This document shows, piece by piece, positions 1 to 9,896 of a stretch of DNA of 24,306 nucleotides (the first letter of the stretch is position 1; each line of letters begins with the position of its first letter). The position numbers and the translations under genes are program-made. The notes beneath the pieces were generated by a model that was not told where the DNA came from, ran no database searches, and saw only the letters and a program-made list of their open reading frames with translations. The stretch covers positions 75,472-99,777 of the forward strand of contig KQ482062.1 of the NCBI GenBank assembly GCA_001430745.1, in the 5' to 3' direction. This DNA comes from Auxenochlorella pyrenoidosa (Eukaryota; Chlorophyta; Trebouxiophyceae; Chlorellales; Chlorellaceae).

Positions 1-556
1 CCGCCCGCCCACCCGACCGACCGCATCCGGGCCTGCACCCGGCGCGGCGCCAGAGGCCTGGGATGGCGGCAGCGCCGCAATGTGTGCGTCCTTTGTGGCC
101 AGCATCTTCTGCAGCACCGCCTGCTCCGCCTCCAGCTGCTCCCGCTCGCTGCGGCTGCGGCGAAGCGCCGCCTCGGTGGCCGCGTACTCCTGCAGCCTGG
201 CCTCGTTCTTGGCCTGCGCCAACAGGGTGCAGGCCTTGCATGTCAAGCCCTGGAGGCAGCACGACTGCGTGTAGCAGGGCGGCGCAGCGCCAACCGGACC
301 ATGCTGCAGGGGAGGTGAGCGAGCCTGCTCAAGGCGCAGCCCACCCCTCGCCCTTGCCTTTTGCCTCTCGCGGAAGCGGGCCTGCGTGGCCCTGTTGCGG
401 GCGCGCCGCTCCTCCTCCTTGCGCTGCTTCTCGGCCTGCAGCTCTGTCTCAGAGGGCGCCACGATGGGGCCCGCCGCGGCACCATGGCCCCTGCTACGCC
501 CGCTGCCACGCTTGCCCCCAGCGCTGCCACTTGCTACGTCACTGCTGCTGGGAGCC

Positions 557-589
<33 letters not shown>

Positions 590-1175
590 TGCTGAGCGTG
601 TTGCAAGTCCATCATGGCCACCTGTGGCTGCTGGTACTGCTCTGCCAGCTGTGTAGGTTGCTGCGGCGGCAGCTGTGTTACAGAAGCCGTGGCGGTGGTG
701 GGTGCAGCGGGCAGCGACACAACCGGGCCGCTGTCTGGCGGGAGGTCAAACCACAGAAACCTGCAGCAAAATGCACGAGTTGGCCAGGTGGCACCAACAG
801 TGCTCACAACTACGCCGAGGGGCGAGCAGATGCTCACGCATGCCCCAGTGCTGCCCGCCCTCACCCAGTCTCAAAGTCGCCACGCTCTGGCTTAGGAGGA
901 GGACTCAGGCTGCCCAGGAGGGAGCTCAGGCCACTTGGCGTGGGACTGAGGTCGAGGGGGGGTGCTGGCGGCAGCAGTGACGCAGGCGGCTGCGACAGCA
1001 GCGGCTCGGCCTGCCAGACTACCAGGTGTGCTTTTGGTCCACTAGGGTCCTCTCCGAGCGGCGCTGCAGTCATCGCACCGCACTGCCACCCAAAGGAGCT
1101 GTGCGGGCTGCAGAGCTGCTGCGGCTGCAGAGCGGTGATCAATGCCGGGATGATGGATCGCTTTGAAAAGCGCAA
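1..1175 (-). CDS. bZIP transcription factor, 3' end outside the window
   Basis: Probable exons on the minus strand are 1175-865, 760-358 and 213-<1. The middle exon carries an acidic/Gln stretch, a poly-Gln tract, a Gly/Ser/Arg linker, then a bZIP basic region RNRATQARFRERQK, which fits N-x7-R. The last exon continues AKNEARLQEYAATEAALRR and a charged helix; Leu falls in the expected zipper register at +39 and +46 from the basic-region Asn, but the earlier d positions are weak (Arg, Thr, Ser). The exon 1-2 junction (phase 2) gives GDFETGFLWFDLPPDSG and is well supported. The second intron fits best as a GC-AG intron (AAAAG then GCAAGG); a GT donor at 344 is the alternative. The family binds DNA as dimers in the nucleus. 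The start is uncertain: Met at 1175, Met at 1073 or an unseen upstream exon. Continuation past base 1 cannot be judged. Confidence 0.8.
558..587 (-). repeat. (GCT)10 trinucleotide tract coding poly-Gln
   Basis: Ten GCT units on the plus strand read as CAG codons in the bZIP exon on the minus strand and give a run of Gln upstream of the basic region. Such tracts are common in algal regulators and are prone to length variation. Confidence 0.85.
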
Positions 1176-1745
1176 AGCAGCGTAGAATCACCAGGCGAGG
1201 ACAGAGTTGGCATGGGGGTTTATTCACCATGCCGTCGCAGCTGCGTCGCTGCGCAGGCATGAACGCGCCTGACCACAGCTGTCGCAAGGCAGATCAGTCA
1301 AGGGAGCTCAGCCGAGCTTGCGATCGGGGTCCTAATAAAGAGGGTTCAGATGCAGACAACAATTTTTGTGCCAGATCTGCGCTCGCCCAGCATCCCTGCT
1401 TCCTCCGCACAGCTGCCAGCCAGCTGCCAGCTGGCCAAGCCACGGGGGAGGTTGCGACAGAAGCCTCCCTCCCCCACTTCTGTCCCAACACCCTTCTCAG
1501 TCGTCCACCTGAGCTCTGAGAGGCTTAACCCTCAAAACCCCCTGCAGACATCGGCTGTGAGACTAATGCTCGTTGCCAAGCACGACTACTTGCGTCGCTG
1601 CATTGCTGGCATAAGCGGTGCAGGATGTTCCAGGAGAACCCTTCACCTTGCCGCGACCATCCGGTGGTTGCATGTGCTTGCATTTGTACGTCATGATATG
1701 ACCAGCATGCATACGGTGCGTGTGCAGCACCGCCATCCGGCCGCC
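1176..1745. other. Intergenic: WDR92 3' UTR and bZIP 5' region
   Basis: No convincing coding exon was found on either strand. The segment holds the 3' untranslated region of WDR92 (stop at 1746) and the promoter or 5' leader of the bZIP gene, both on the minus strand. No TGTAA is present on the minus strand here; an AATAAA lies on the minus strand at 1224-1219, and its use is unknown. A short inverted repeat GTCAT-gat-ATGAC sits at 1690-1702. Confidence 0.5.
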
Positions 1746-3922
1746 TCACAACGCTGCCAGCTGGCTGACCATGCCCACCCGCACTGTCTGGTCAAACGCT
1801 GCCGCCACGAACAGCCCAGCCTTGTCGGGGCTCCAGTCAAACCCAGACACAGGCTGGCTGGAGATGCAGCGGTCGCAGATCAGTTCCGCCTCGCCCGCCA
1901 CCCCCATTTTCTGGCCCTTGCCATCGTCCACAGCCCTGCAGCACGGTGCCAAGCGGGGGGAGATGAGTGAGTGGCATGTGCACAGTTGAGCAAAGATCAC
2001 ACCCTGTCTAGCCCTCCAGCACACTCTGCCTTGGCGAGTCAGGCGCAGCACCATGTACAAGAGTTTCGCTTGACCGGCCCCCATCAGACCAGGCAGGCGT
2101 GGGCCGCTGTCAACAGCACGCACCGCCGGTCGGGGTAATGGTACTTGTGCAGGGCGAGGGAGCCATCACCGCCCGTCACCATGAAAAGGTCACGGTTCTG
2201 AGAGGAAGAGGGCAGGTGCAGGGTGGCAGGACTGAATGGGCTGCGTCTCTGTGGCAGTGCCATAACAGGGCTGCAGTCCTGGCTGCAGACACTCGCAAAT
2301 GCAGGCAAGAGGCACAGGCGCACCTCGCCCTCCCTCTGGCCTGTCCTGCCTCATGTGTAGGATCCAAAGAGCAAGGCTGCCCATGCGTGATTCTTGATCG
2401 ACCAAGAAGACCGCCTTGGAAGGCACAACAGGCAGCAAACACGCCGCTTTCCCACCTGTGGCACGTGTTGCACTCCCCACAACGTGGCATCCCGCCGCAG
2501 CTGCGCCACTCGCGCCGCGAAACCCTTTGTCAAATGCTGCGTGCGTGCATCAAACAAGCAGAGCTGAGCCTCCAGGCAGGTGGCCACAAACTTATTCATG
2601 GGGATGTCTCGCCTGTCAAACTGCAGGGACAAGCAGGCGCGCAATATTGAACGGGCAGTCGGCAGGGAGAGATGACGTTCGTGTGGGGTTACCGAGCAAT
2701 TCTGCAATCAACGCCACCAGTGCTTTCTGCCTGCAAACAATTGAGCTGGGGCATGAGCCCTGCCCCGGGCCTGCCCCCGATCTGAGAGCGCGCCCCGTGG
2801 CAGACAGAACCCAGCCAGCAGTGTGTACTCAATCCCTGTCAGCCCCTGGCAGTGTCGGGCTGCCATGCCGGCACTCACCTGCAGGCTGCACACCCCCTTG
2901 CCCACGTTGGTCTCCCACCGCACTGCCGCGCTGCCTGCCCTCAGGTCGAACATCTTTACGTCGCCGTTTTCGTACCCCGCCAGCAGACAGCGGCCCTCGC
3001 CGCTGTGCGCGTCCCCGAAGGCCACACACCTGCAGCCAAGCGAGGGGCGCGCCACGTGTGCAACCTCTGACAATTGCTGCAACGCACAGCAGATGCCTGC
3101 AGGCTGCAGGTCACAGATTTTCTTCCTCATTACATCCATCAAGCCAAATCGTACCAGCAGTCCCGGCGGGGAGCGCCCGCAGCCGGCAGGAAGGCGGCGC
3201 TGGGTGCTGCCGGCGCTCGAGGGTCCCACACCCGCACACCGCCGTCGGCACCAGCAGTGGCGATCGCCGGCGGCCCACACTTGCCATCCTGCAGGCATGA
3301 TCTCGAACTGAAATCGTTGGTTCACTAAGCATCCCTCATGCTGTAGACCAGACATGGCAGGACAACAAGAGCCCCGACGCTGCATCGCCCGCCTGCCCTT
3401 GACCAGCACCAGCACCCACCTGGCTGCCACAAGTATCGAGCGCATTTACAATGCCGCGGTGCGCCTGCACACTGAACAGCGGAGCGCTCCCCGGCTGCTC
3501 GAGGTCCAGCAGCTGGAGCTGGCCTGCAAAGTTGCCCACTGCCAGGTGAGCTGCAGCGGCACCGGCGCCAAACACGCCACACTTCAGCGAAGTGGGCTGC
3601 TCCGCCTGCGCTGCAGGACGCAGCTCTGTTCCGTCCAGCTGGAATACCTGCAGAATGCCTGTGCCACGCAGCTGGCATCCCAGAGCCACAAAGTTTGCAG
3701 TTCCTGGCAGCCACCTGAGAGGAGCAGGTGCACATGGTGGCGCAGAGGTTTGGCAGCACGGCGGCTTGGCGGTAGCGTCGGGCAAGGTTGGCCGGGGCAC
3801 CTTGGAGCCCTTTCTCAAACTTTCCCGCACTGTCTCAGGACTCACTTGACGTCATGCACCGTCTGGCTGAGCCCGCGGTGCACCAGCTCGACAACTTGAG
3901 GAGTCGGGGACGGGCCGGCCAT
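1746..3922 (-). CDS. WDR92: WD40 protein WDR92/DNAAF10 (Monad), dynein axonemal assembly factor
   Basis: Seven exons: 3922-3846, 3714-3420, 3288-3155, 3029-2879, 2620-2456, 2197-2124 and 1935-1746. All junctions are GT-AG with matching phase and give 361 aa, against about 357 in animals. The start MAGPSPTPQVVELVHRGLSQ follows the family N-terminus. Family landmarks are collinear: FVALGCQLRGTG, LKCGVFGA, ATAGADGGVRVWDPR, RRDCW then VAFGDAHSGEGR, AGYENGDVKMFDLR, RWETNVGKGVCSLQ, FDRRDIPMNKFVATCLE, DARTQHLTKGFA, MGVAGEAEL and the final FDWSPDKAGLFVAAAFDQTV. This last phrase (SxDWSPDKxGL..FDQTVRV) is diagnostic. The family is a cytoplasmic beta-propeller working with R2TP/prefoldin-like co-chaperones in assembly of ciliary dynein arms. 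It lies 334 bases downstream of ERdj3, same strand, with no evident functional link. Confidence 0.95.
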
Positions 3923-4256
3923 CGCACGTTCGCCCGAGATGATCCACGGCTGCACAAAGAGATACAGGTGGCCAGGGGACGAGAGGCGAAGCGGCGACCG
4001 AGATGCGAGTCAAGTTGGGCCAAAGGGCTAACGGGTCCAGCCCGCATGCAAGTATGAACAAGACTGGAGCTGCACTCGTTGTCGATGATTATTTGCGGCC
4101 CTCTTTGACCTGCAAATTGACCGCCAGCATGGCACAGCAGGTGGCACGGCAGCACCCAGCACCCAGCGTGCCCACCGCTCTCTCTTTCAGCAAGCAAATC
4201 GCAGGGAGGGTACCAGTGAGTAATACACACGATTGAATGAAATGGCAAGGCACGCA
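3923..4256. other. Intergenic: ERdj3 3' UTR and WDR92 promoter
   Basis: The stretch lies between the ERdj3 stop and the WDR92 start, both minus strand. I found no TGTAA on the minus strand, no coding exon and no repeat. It should contain the ERdj3 3' end and the WDR92 promoter. Confidence 0.5.
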
Positions 4257-7200
4257 TCACAGCTCGTCGCGCTGCTGCCGCTGCCACTCGGCGTCCCCGC
4301 CGAACAGCCGCCGCAGCTCGGCCTTTTGGTCCTCGCTGATTTCGCGGGGGAAGGCGACCTCAAACGTAACCCACATGTCGCCACGTGTGGTCTGCAGGCC
4401 ACCCAGGAACACAATGAGGCGCTGCAGTCACATGGGTGACTGGTGCCCCGCAGGCTGCTGGCTAAACCTGCAACCAACCGCGGCGCGCTTCGCCACCATG
4501 CATGCCACCTTTCCGCTCAAACTGCTTGCGATTCGACGCACCCACCAGCAGTGCGTCCTCAGACCGTGCCGCGGTGGGCAGGCAATGCGCACACAATCGT
4601 GCTTCACCTCCAGGCCACCACCCGCCTACTCCCCGTTCCTCAGCCTGCCCACCTTTTCAAACTGCGGCATGCCCTCGCCCTGGAACCAGCGGACCTCGCC
4701 CGGCCGCGTGACGCCCTTGGTGCCAATCTGCACCTTGTGCCCATCCAAGTGCTCAATCTGCACCCGGACCGATGGAACAGCGACCGCGTCAGCCGGGCGG
4801 CGCAGCACAAAGCATGTTCGAGCTGAGATGCTAGCTGGCGGGCCGCTGGCCGGAGCACGCCCCGCGCCTTCGGCCCCATGGACCAAGCATCAAATTTGCA
4901 AAGCTGCTGACTTGGAGACCTTCCTTCCCAATGCTGCAACCCACCGGCCTCAGCGCGCCCCAAGCCACCCAGGGTCGCGCCCCAAGCCACCCAGGGTCGC
5001 AACCAGCAAGAAACAGGCGCATGCCTTGCACACACAGTGCCGTCATCTGCCCCCACCCCTGCAGGGTGCCCACCTCGCGCTCAAAGCCCACGAGCGCCTC
5101 CAGCAGCGAGATGGTTTCGTTGTACATGAGGCCGTCGCCGCGGCGCTCAAAGCGCGGGTGCGGCAGCGTGCGCAGCACGACATGCAGGTCGCCGTGCTCG
5201 CCTGCAAGCCAGGGGGTGGGGAGGGCGCGGTGGGCTGGCGCTGCGCCGCAAAAACGCGCAGCGGGGAGGGGGGCGCCAGTGCGGCGGCAAGCGGGCAGAA
5301 GCAGCGCGCTGGGCAGCCCAGCGATGTGCAGGCTGGATGCCCGGCGCCACGTCGCGCGCTGGCAGCAAGCACGCGCGCAGCCAGGAGCAGCATCCAGAGC
5401 CCGCAGTGCGGCCATGCCGCGCGTGGCCGGCATGCCGCCTCACCATCCACAATAGGCTCCCCCTCCTCAAAGAATGTGATGGTGTGGCCGTCGGGCATGC
5501 CCGGCTCCACATGCACGGTGAGCGCCTCGGGCTCGCGCACATACTTGACGTTGGGGCAGTCCTCGCACACCTGGGGCACGGGGGGGGGGGGGGGGGCCAG
5601 GCGGTCGACAGCGATTTTTCTTCCTTGGCTCACGTTGAACACCAATCACTAAGCACACAAAGCAGGCGGGGCACCGGGCACAGATAATCCTAAACCTAGG
5701 GAGAAGAGAGGGTAGGAGGGGAGGGACCAAGGGCGCAGGGCCGACGGCACAGGAGCTGGCCTGGCGGGCAGAGGCAGGGGAGGCGCAACAACAGGCCGGG
5801 GAGCAGAGCGCGCGCAGCAAGTTAAGGGCGCAGGAGGGGGAAGGCAGCCAAGCCAAGGGCAGGCAGAGTCTGAAGGGGGAGCAGGACAGTCGCAATGAGC
5901 GAGGAGGACAGAGGAGCAAGGAAGGGAGGGTGGCAGCACTCAGTCATCAGCATGCTCATTGGATGCAGCTGGGCAGAGAGGTGACTGGCCTGAGGGGACT
6001 GGGGCCCAAAGTCGGGGGCCGGGGCGGCATCGTCGCGATGCTGCTTGCGCATAGGCGGGTGTTGTGGTCATAAATGGCGCAATGTCAATGTTGTGCGCCC
6101 AGAAGGAAGGGGGGCGTCAGGCACCACTGCAGGCACCTCCACGGGTGGTGCCTGATGCCCCTCCTTCCTTCTAGGCGCACAACGTGACATTGCGCATTTA
6201 TGACATTTCTGACCACAGCAACCGCCCATGCGCAAGCGGCAGCGCGTCGATGCCGCCCCGGCCCCCGACAGTGATTTTGGAAGGGGGCCCTCCGCCCGCA
6301 TGCATGGGTGCATGTTCCCCCTTCTTTGATCCAGCTCCCCGCCGCGCCTGCACCACTTGGCCGTGCACTTGGCGACGTGGGGGCATGCATGCGCAGGGCC
6401 CGACACTTTCCACCCATAGCCCCTGTATTGCTGCAGACCAATGGCCAGAATGGCAGCGCTGTCCTGCGTGGCTGCTTCGGGGCCTGTGCGGCCTTTCAAG
6501 CATGGCATACGGCAGCGCACTGTACAGCAATGGCAGGGCGGGAAGCACGGGCAGGGGCAGGTGGCGCCCACCTGCGTCGTGTACTGCTGGTACATCCCCG
6601 GGCCGATCTGCTGCGTCACCACCTTCTGCTTGCAGTTGCACTTGCGCGTGCCAGGCGCGGGCTTGACCACATTCTTGTCGCGAATGAGCTGCAAGGGTCG
6701 GGCAGACCATGAAAAGGGGTGTGGGCGTGGCTTGCACGACCAAGGCGCCGACTGGACGACTCAAGGGCACCCTCTGTTGCCAGGGATCTCTACTCGTGTC
6801 AGGGTGCATGCACGGGCGGCTGCATCGACGCTGCCTGCCAGTGCGCATCACGCGCGGCCCAGCTGGAAACATCAGCGCATGCAGACACGCCCCGCCAGGC
6901 CTCGCGACCGCATCGCGCCTGCTCCACATGGGCACGCCGGCAGAGGGCTTGGGACAGGACAGAACCCCCGAGGCCCGCCATCGGGTGGTGCTGGCCCCAC
7001 CTTGAAGTGGCCGCCCAGGAACAGGTCCCTCAGCGTCACCTCCAGCTCCACCACCACGTTGTTTCCCTTGGGCGTCTCCTCCTCCTGCTGCCCAAAGCCA
7101 AACCCGCCAAAGCCAAAGTTGCCGAAGAAGCTGCAGCGGGCGGGGCGGGCAGCATGGTGAGGGAACAGCGGAGCAGCGGCGGCGGCGGCAGCAGCAGCTC

Positions 7201-7954
7201 GCTTCCGCAGCGCCTCGATAGGTAAAACCCTGCCCTTTGCCGTCGCTGCCTTGCTGTCAGCCTCTCTCCCGTCCTGGGCTGCCCCGCCGCTGCTTGCAGT
7301 GTGCATCCCAGCCAAGCGTGCTCACGAGGCAAAGGGGTCGCCGCCGCCGCCGCCGCCCCCGCCGCCACCCATCTGTTTCAGGCCCTCCTCGCCGTAGCGG
7401 TCGTACACCTTGCGCTTCTCCGGGTCGGTCAGCACCTCGTAGGCTGCAGCAGGGTGCCGGGTCGGCAGCGGCATGGTTTGGCCAGGCCCCCAGGGGCTTG
7501 CAGGCGTCAGCGGAGCGCACAACTGACGCCCGGCCAGGCAGCAGGCTCATGCATGGGACCGGTGCGCCCCGCGCCGCGCTTGCGGGGCCGCAGCGCACCG
7601 TGGCTGACGTCGGCAAACTTCTGCGCCGCCGCCTTCTTCTCCTCCTCGCTGCCCTGCACCTTGTCGGGGTGCATCTTCAGCGCGAGCTTGCGGTAGGCCC
7701 GCTTGATCTGCGCGTCGTTCGCCGACCGGGGCACCTGCAGCAGGTCATAGTAGTCCCGCCTGCGGAGCAGCAGGGCCCCGCAGCGGGGTGGGCAGAGTGG
7801 GGCGGGGCAGACGGCAGTACAAGCGGCGAGACAGTGGCGGCAGTGGCGCGAGCGGCAGCAGCAGTGATGTCAGCAGGGCCAGGGACACTCACGCGGCAGC
7901 CAGGGCGATCAAGCCCAGCAGGACAGCCGCTGCCAAAGCCGCCTGGCGCCGCAT
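4257..7954 (-). CDS. DNAJB11: ER-lumenal DnaJ co-chaperone, ERdj3/DNAJB11 type, with RDEL terminus
   Basis: Nine exons: 7954-7893, 7759-7599, 7443-7326, 7130-7001, 6688-6572, 5570-5444, 5201-5074, 4757-4653 and 4391-4257. Phases agree throughout and give 360 aa (animal ERdj3 about 358). Residues 1-21 are a signal peptide ([20 protein letters not shown]). The J domain starts [15 protein letters not shown] and has HPD at 51-53. A Gly/Phe region follows, with a ten-Gly run before DPFA and then [14 protein letters not shown]. The ERdj3 cysteine cluster is present as KCNCKQ (174/176) and VCEDCPNVK (198/201). Client-binding landmarks include [47 protein letters not shown] and [10 protein letters not shown]. 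The protein ends QRQQRDEL, an ER-retrieval signal. The family stimulates BiP ATPase and presents unfolded clients. Intron 5 (6571-5571) is about 1 kb and holds a hairpin and a C17 tract. Confidence 0.96.
4955..4998. repeat. Exact 22-bp tandem duplication in ERdj3 intron 7
   Basis: Two adjacent perfect copies of a 22-base unit beginning GCGCCCCAAGCC lie at 4955-4976 and 4977-4998, inside the intron between exons 7 and 8. This looks like recent slippage; no function is indicated. Confidence 0.9.
5580..5596 (-). repeat. Homopolymer: 17 G on plus strand, C17 in the ERdj3 transcript
   Basis: Seventeen consecutive G on the plus strand. In the ERdj3 pre-mRNA this is C17, ten bases upstream of the exon 6 acceptor (the exon begins at 5570), so it occupies the polypyrimidine-tract position of intron 5. 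Confidence 0.9.
6067..6204. repeat. Near-perfect inverted repeat forming a long hairpin, inside ERdj3 intron 5
   Basis: The left arm at 6067-6127 (starting GTCATAAATGGCGCAATG) and the right arm at 6145-6204 (ending CATTGCGCATTTATGAC) are reverse complements over about 60 bases, with roughly three single-base indels and three substitutions. They are separated by a 17-base loop (6128-6144). The structure lies wholly within the 1-kb intron of the ERdj3 gene. It could be a foldback/MITE-type element or an intronic small-RNA precursor. I see no clear target-site duplication and no second copy in the window. Confidence 0.85.
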
Positions 7955-8373
7955 AGAGCCGAGTGCTCTGAGGGAAGAGGGCGGTGCGCCCTGGCACCAC
8001 TGAGGGTTTGTCCAGAGATGTGAGAAGTTATGCTGCTGCTGCGCCACTCCCAATCGTTCACGATCGACTCTTCCCACGGTGGAGGGGCAGCACTTGCAGC
8101 CCACCGGCTGCCAGTCGACGGTATTTCTGCACGATGTATCAGCAGCTGTGATCGGTTGATCATTGAGCTCTTCGTGCTGCGCATGGCAAGTGCGGAGAAC
8201 GAGGCTAGTGCTCTTCTCCGGCTCCAGCGCATTGACGCACAAAACCCGATTGTTGGCGCACATGTTAGAGCCTTCAGAACCTTTCCCATCGCTCCAAAGG
8301 GTTTGAGAGTCCCCAGGCTCTTGGGCGCCCGCCCGGGCCCCTCTTGAACTTCCTTCATCGTTGTATCGCCACG
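7955..8373. promoter_or_regulatory. Divergent promoter between ERdj3 and the 8374-10474 gene
   Basis: This 419-base interval separates two head-to-head start codons (7954 minus, 8374 plus) and holds no convincing coding exon. CCAAT occurs at 8050-8054 and CCACG at 8074-8078, the two half-elements of the animal ER-stress element (CCAAT-N9-CCACG), but here the spacer is 19 bases. Whether this matters for ERdj3 control is inference. No clear TATA box was recognised. Confidence 0.5.
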
Positions 8374-9864
8374 ATGAGCGGCCAACAGCGCCGGGGCCTG
8401 CTACCTCAGCTGTCGGGGAGTCTGGGACGCAGCAGTGGCGCTGGTGCTGCTGCCGCCGCCAGCGGCAGCCTGGACCCGGCGCTGCGTGCGGCGCTCGCTC
8501 GGCGAGCCAGCTCTGGGGTTTCCGCTTCATTTGCGGCCCAGGCAGCAGTGCTGGGTGCTGGGCAGCCAGAGGCCACCCTGGCCATGTTCCGGCGCTTGAG
8601 TGCCGAGCAAGAGGCTTCGCAGGCAGCAGCGCGGTGAGAGGTGCAGCATGCTTTGCCGCGTCATGCTCAATCACCCTTTAGAGTGAGCGGGAGGAATTTA
8701 GCAGCATTTTCAATCCACGATGCTCGCGCCGCGCATGCACTGCAGAGGCGGCAAACCTGCGCAGCAGGGCTCAGCCTCGCCAGGGACAGACATGGCTGGG
8801 CGCCCCGCATTTGGCAGCGACAGCGCATGGCACACGGAAGCAGAGGCGGGCAGCCCGGGCAGCCAGGCCAGCTCGGCGCAGGCCCATAGCTGGGCCGAGG
8901 CGCAGGGCGGGGGCAAGCTGCCGCGAGGGCGCCCAGCCAGAGCCGACAGCCTGGGCGGCGCCGGCAGCCAGCCGGCGTTTGCGCCGGCGGCTGCGCGAGA
9001 GTTCTCGGCGCTCCCAGACGGCAGCAGGGTTGCTTCGCCCCTGCCGCGCAGCCCGGGTCCCGCTCGCCAGTGGCCGCAAGACGTGCCGGACTCGCAATTA
9101 CGGTGAGAACACCTGTGGGGCTATCACCCCTTCTACAGCCCTTCTAGCAGCTGCATGTGGGTCACTGCATGCCCTTACCTCGGCTGGTGCAAAGGCTGGC
9201 CAGCACAGCCTGGTGACTGCCTTTGTGGCCTCCACCCAAATGGCTGCGCTGCCGCAGGGCTGAGCTGTTGCGGCAGCTGCCCTCTGCGCTGGCTGGCCCG
9301 CGCCCAGCGCTGTCAGCCGGCAGCGCACGCAGCGACGCGGCGGAGAGCGCGTTTTACAGTGCTGCGGGCGGCGGCACGGGCACGGCTGTGAGCGGTCTGG
9401 ACACGCCTCGGTCTGCCGTGTCCTGGGCCAGCGCCGTCGCGCTGCCGCAGGTGTGGCTGGCAGCTGCCGTGGGATCGCTGCGCGCAGCCGCCCCCCCGCT
9501 TTGCTTTGTGGGAGTGACGCAAGTGCAGCGGCTGCCTATGGGCTGGGCAGCACCTCGCCTTCTCCATTGCTGGGTCCGATGCCACGTGCCTCGCTCTACT
9601 TGCTCTGCAGACAGAGTCTGAGCTGGCCCAGCTGGACCTGGAGGATGTGCGCCAGCTGGCAGCCGAGGCCGAGGCGCTGCAGCAGCGCGCCACGCTGGCG
9701 CTGCGCCTGGCACACCTGCGCATGCGGTGCCCGGCTAGCGGGCAGGGGAGCAGCGATGAGGGCAGGGGAGCAGGCGGTGGCGGCGGCGGCGGCGGTGCTA
9801 TCAAGGCCGAGCATGGCATGGAGGGCGTTGTACCGGCAGCAGTTGCCGCCACAGAGGTGCCACA

Positions 9865-9896
<32 letters not shown>

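Noticed and set aside
361..1185. 274-codon plus-strand frame with a long Leu run resembling a membrane segment
   Set aside because: The Leu run is the antisense reading of the CAG/poly-Gln tract in the bZIP exon; the minus strand carries the bZIP basic region.
1219..1339. AATAAA motifs on both strands as polyadenylation signals
   Set aside because: Green algae of this kind use TGTAA; AATAAA is not expected to work, so these are mentioned only in the intergenic note.
4237..5652. 471-codon open frame on the plus strand
   Set aside because: It is antisense to ERdj3 exons 6-9, which code conserved DNAJB11 sequence with correct splice phases.
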